Shown one piece after another: positions 60,501 through 64,000 of a stretch of DNA of 64,000 nucleotides. Made by a program: the position numbers and the translations under genes. The notes below the pieces were generated by a model. It made no database searches. It had not been told where the DNA came from and was given only the letters and a program-made list of their open reading frames with translations. This stretch comes from Melieria omissa (taxonomy: Eukaryota > Arthropoda > Insecta > Diptera > Ulidiidae), in NCBI GenBank assembly GCA_963971225.1, contig OZ020269.1, positions 93,833,540 to 93,897,539 on the forward strand, in the 5' to 3' direction. Numbering within the stretch: position 1 is the first letter of the stretch; each line of letters opens with the position of its first letter.

Positions 60501-60917
60501 GCCTGCGCCCACGCCCAGGCGCCGGGTTACAACTATCAAGAGCCCGCTCCGGCTCCGGCTCCCGCACCAGCGCCGGCTCCCGCACCAATTCAGATATCAC
60601 AGCCTGAACGCTCCTATGTGCCGCCAGCACCACAGCCTGCGCCAGTGCACATTTCTGCACCAGCACCGGCGCCAGTGCAGCATCATGCACCCGCACCAGC
60701 TCCAGCACCGGCGCCAGTGCACATTTCTGCACCCGCACCAGCACCGGCCCCAGTACACATTCCTGCACCCGCACCAGCACCGGCCCCAGTACACATTCCC
60801 GCACCTGCACCCGCTCCAGCTCCTCAACCACATCCCAGCGAACAAATTGAGAGTCACGCTCAGGACGGTTATCGCTACAAGGTGGTGCGTCGTCGCGTCT
60901 TCAGACATCGCGCTTAA
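57545..60917 (+). CDS. Ala-Pro-rich secreted (cuticle-like) protein, two exons
   Basis: CDS joined from 57545-57547 (only the ATG) and 60471-60917, 149 residues. The donor GTAATT follows the ATG directly and the acceptor is ATTGCAG at 60464-60470. This structure, with exon 1 carrying the start codon alone, is common in insect cuticle-type genes. Residues 1-17 are a signal peptide ([17 protein letters not shown]). Residues about 24-125 are low-complexity Ala-Pro text with a 12-residue unit [12 protein letters not shown] repeated about four times (VHIS or VHIP). The C-terminus is basic, with [17 protein letters not shown], a motif type seen at the ends of fly low-complexity secreted proteins. 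No chitin-binding domain is visible. A role in cuticle or another extracellular matrix is inference. The 2.9-kb intron is A-rich and repeat-filled. Confidence 0.9.
57548..60470 (+). other. Intron of the Ala-Pro-rich gene
   Basis: A-rich on the sense strand, GT-AG. Much of it (58260-60340) is a diverged tandem array. Open frames within it are compositional. Confidence 0.85.
58260..58920 (+). repeat. 91-bp intronic tandem array (A/B dimer)
   Basis: The anchor CAGTTTCA (once TAGTTTCA) occurs at 58275, 58366, 58430, 58521, 58609, 58700, 58791 and 58882, mostly 88-91 bp apart. Units alternate between TTGCTTTGAACCTTAAAA and TTACTTCGATCTTTAAAA. More diverged copies continue to about 60340. Confidence 0.9.
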
Positions 60918-61199
60918 GATTTCGAAATTTTATTCTTGATATACGAGTATATTGAGTGTTTTTTTTTGGTGGATTGTGTAATGTCTGCTCTGTTAAAAAT
61001 TGAAAAAAATATAATCATCATTTTTGCTTGAAAAATTAACGTATTGAATTGTTTTTCTTGAGCTCTTTTACGACTCGGCGATGATAAATAATATTTCTTT
61101 CAGCAGTTGGTGAAAAAAACTTGTCGATTCTAGTTTTTAATTGTTAATGCATTGTTCATCAATGCTTTTTTAAGCAATAGTTTTGTTGGTGTTTTGAAA

Positions 61200-62510
61200 T
61201 CTTTCTTCCTGACATAATGACTGAGTGACTAAGACTTCTGTTGACATATTAAGACGACTTCAGTTAATATGAGTGAGGATTTTGAAAACTTTTGAAGTTC
61301 TCATATCGATTTTAATTGACTTAAGTCAACTTAAGTTATACTTGCTAGTGTCTCCATATTGCTTCATACTCTTTGATTGGCTTAAGTTTAGTTAAGTTGA
61401 CTTCAAAAACTTGTAAAGGGCATTTTAAAAGTTTTCAAAATTTAGTTAAGCTGGCTTAAGCTATAATTTTAGGGTTTTTGACAACCTTTTATGGTTCTTT
61501 TACTGACTTAAGTTCAGCTAAGTTGACTCTACTAAAGTAAAGTTAATAATTCTGGGCATTTGATATGTTTTAGAGATACAAAATGTTTTAATAGTTCTTT
61601 TACTGACTTAAGTTCAGCTAAGTCGACTTAAGGTGATAGACTTAAGTTGACTAAAATTAACAGTTTGGTTTTTTCCATAATTTTTCAGGTTCATATTATT
61701 GATGTAAGTGGGTTTTGAGCGAATTCTAAAGTTGTTTTATTGACTAAAGTTTGTTTTATTGACTAATTGTTTGTTTATTGACTAAAGTTCAACTAAATCC
61801 ACTTTAACTTTTGGCTTAAGTTGAATAAAATTAACTGTTTTGGGTTTTCCACAGTTTTTTAATATTCATACTATGGACTTAAGTTAAGTTTAGTCGACTT
61901 AAGTTGGTAGTTTTTAAAACTTTCTATGTTTTACTGGTTTAAATCTCTTAAGTTTACTTAATTTCATACAAATTTTCGGGTTATTCACATTCAACATTTT
62001 GACATATTAGTTTAAGCAAAGTTAAGACTTAAGTTAAGTGAATGTTATTGCAAATTTCTTAGAGTTCTAAGTTCTCATATCAACGTTTAATACTTAAGGC
62101 AGTTTAAGCTGAGCTTAATTTATGTGTTTTTCGTCACTTTTTTTATTTGACTTTTACATTGAGTTAAATCTAGTTAAGTCCAGTTGCCTTAAATCAATGT
62201 TTCCGAGCATTTCATATGCTTTTAAACACTTAAGTTTAGTTAAGCATTTCATATGCTTTTAAAGACTTAAGTTTAGTTAAGTCAACTTAACTTAAATCTA
62301 GTTAAGTCCAGTTGCCTTAAATCAATGTTTCCGAGCATTTCATATGCTTTTAAAGACTTAAGTTTAGTTAAGCATTTCATATGCTTTTAAAGACTTAAGT
62401 TTAGTTAAGTTAACTTAACGCAACCTTTTAGGGCTTTATAGAAGCTTTTTGGGATAAGTTAAGTGATCTTAAGTTAGGATTATTAAACATTTTGCAATCT
62501 TTATGGTTCA
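61200..62510 (+). repeat. CTTAAG-rich satellite-like array
   Basis: About 1.3 kb packed with GACTTAAGTT and AGTTAAGTTGACTT units containing the palindrome CTTAAG. Near the right end is an exact 128-bp tandem duplication anchored by AAATCTAGTTAAGTCCAG at 62166 and 62294, itself containing a smaller repeat (GCATTTCATATGCTTTTAAA). No genes. Confidence 0.9.
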
Positions 62511-63298
62511 AGTGAAGTTATTTCGCCTTAACATAAGAATGTTTGGCCCCCAAACACCCACCCACCCCACCCCCCACCTTCCTTAAATGCTCATAAGGAA
62601 TCGTATTGCAAAATAAGAAAACAATTTTCTAATAATAATTTTTAATTTTTGTATTTTATTTGGCTCTAAAAAGTAGTAAAATTCCCAAAAGATTTTCTTC
62701 TAGAAATTCATTCAGTCAAATAATAAAATACCAATTTGTTGTAATTTTCAATCCATTCGGCATTTTAGTGCCAATGTTTCTTGACATCTTACATGCTTTC
62801 TAAATAATGAGCTTTCACACTGATTAATCCTTGACGTCCACACAATGAAATCAGAAAATAATTCAAAAAAAAAATGCATAAATACTTAGTTTTGGCAACA
62901 AGTAATCAATTCGGCTAATACTTAAAAGAACATTTCATAAACTCCCAGCTGACATTTCATTTTGAATTTGCTTTGCCATTGCGCCAAAAAATAAAAATAA
63001 ATTGCCAACGCCGAGCAGCCAAAACTTTAAAACTAACTTTTGCGCACAATTTATTGTTAGACAAAAATCGATGAAAAAAAATTTAAATCAGTTCTTATTA
63101 GTGCTGCAAACATTGAAGTCTGCTTTATTGATTTCATGCGCGATGGCTTTTGGCTTTGGGGAATTTATGAAATTGAAACACTTTAGAAAATCAAAATGCT
63201 TCCGGCAATGATTGCAGCTTCCACAAGGATAACTTCTACAACACACACACATACACACATATGTATTTGTATATGTGTGTTTGTGCTTTAGCGCTCAC
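62511..63298. other. Non-coding, no gene recognised
   Basis: A CACCCACCCACCCC run at 62559-62577 and a CA run at 63240-63260. No supported gene. Confidence 0.4.
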
Positions 63299-63444
63299 CT
63301 ATCGCAATGTAAGTGCCGGCCCATACATTTATCACAGAATTTATCGTCTGGAATGAGCTTTGATGATGTGGAAATTTTTTCTCGTTAAATTTAAACTTAC
63401 CGCATAGTCGGACGTCTTGGCGTGTTTGCCTTATTGATTTCGCT
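63299..63444 (-). CDS. Two small exons of a Cys-rich protein (partial)
   Basis: Minus-strand exon A 63444-63401 (44 nt; acceptor TTCCAG, donor GTAAGT) and exon B 63347-63299 (49 nt; acceptor TTCCAG, donor GTGAGC) join in frame. The joined text is KSIRQTRQDVRLC, then DDKFCDKCMGRHLHCDR. Reading frame, splice sites and the C-x4-C-x2-C-x5-H-x-C spacing all support a real partial gene whose other exons lie elsewhere. The 53-bp intron is of normal fly size. The family is not recognised. Confidence 0.5.
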
Positions 63445-64000
63445 CTGGAATTGCAATGTGAAGAAAATAGCAAAAAAAAAGCAGAACTGCGCCCAAAAGT
63501 AAAGTTGCGTCCGCGTCCAGTGCGGAGTCATAATTCGTAGCTGCCGTTCATGTCCGTTCGTTCGTTCGTTCGTTGGTTGGCGTTAAGTGCAATTGAAGTT
63601 GCGTAGCGAGTGATGTTTCCAAGCCAAACAAGCAGTTGCCATGTGGATCGAGTTCGATTCTGGCCACAGTGGCTGCTGCGCGTCGTCAGCCTCAATCAGG
63701 CCGCAACTTGCCGCATGTGTTTAAATATTAATTTCTGCACGTTGCACTGCATTAAGCAATGCAAGAGCAAAAACTATGCTATTTTTAGATGTCTTTGACT
63801 TGGCGGCAGAATGTGCAAAGTGCAGTGCTTGGGCGCTTAGCTTAGGACGGCGTCAGCACTTTGGGACTGATTAATTTTTTATTAAGCCACGTTCTCGCAT
63901 GCGGAATATTTGCATGTTTTTAACATTTGTTGTTTCTTTCGACTTTTCACTGCACTGGGTGTCAGTTTGTTTGTTGTTGCAGTTGTTATTTTAATGCTGC
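63445..64000. other. Non-coding, no gene recognised
   Basis: GC-moderate DNA with GTTCGTTCGTTCG near 63558-63572. It may belong to the upstream part of the minus-strand gene. Confidence 0.4.

Noticed and set aside
60490..60939. Other-frame ORFs over the Ala-Pro gene (His/Arg-rich plus, Arg/Trp-rich minus)
   Set aside because: GC-rich Ala-Pro coding repeats keep several frames open; only one frame has a signal peptide and matching splice site.

Overview
The window looks like nuclear DNA of a higher fly, most likely a tephritid-type fruit fly. It is strongly AT-rich and full of CAA/TTG-type triplet runs. It has short GT-AG introns of insect type, eukaryotic tRNA genes, insect protein families (DUF1091, an Ala-Pro-rich secreted protein) and many dipteran transposon families. 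The species call is inference; the sequence itself shows only 'insect, dipteran-like'.

Host genes are few. A three-exon DUF1091 gene lies on the minus strand (6862-10233). A two-exon gene for an Ala-Pro-rich secreted protein lies on the plus strand (57545-60917); its first coding exon is only the ATG, and it has a good TATA/initiator promoter. Two small candidate exons of a cysteine-rich protein sit near the right edge on the minus strand (63299-63444). Six complete tRNA genes are present: four tRNA-Leu (three AAG, one TAG) and two tRNA-Val (TAC). They are scattered, with one divergent Val/Leu pair and one pair of near-identical Leu copies separated by a tandem array.

The rest is a dense record of mobile DNA. 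It includes a 5'-truncated LINE with a microsatellite tail nested inside a TIR element (27516-31378), two hAT elements with visible 8-bp target duplications (31761-32243 and 43662-44690), decayed mariner, Tc1 and pogo-like elements, and piggyBac-like TTAA elements. There is also a solo LTR with two fragments of the same family, a tRNA-derived SINE with an 11-bp target duplication, and several RNase H, RTE and Jockey-type LINE remnants. Tandem arrays are prominent: an 83/94-bp minisatellite (8826-9270), a pentanucleotide tract (25711-26126), a 117-bp satellite (34566-35380), a TGATCA-rich array (38150-39420), a 160-bp array (46600-47690), a 91-bp intronic array (58260-58920) and a CTTAAG-rich array (61200-62500).

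The most unusual locus is 41982-43625. Terminal inverted repeats with CGACGAC-rich ends enclose a broken ribose-5-phosphate isomerase copy on the plus strand and a tail-to-tail, apparently spliced open frame on the minus strand. It looks like a gene-capturing transposon. A second TIR element (27516-31378) also carries a spliced open frame of unknown family. About 23-25 kb, 39.4-40.3 kb, 49-50.5 kb and 55-56.5 kb look like ordinary non-coding or regulatory fly DNA.
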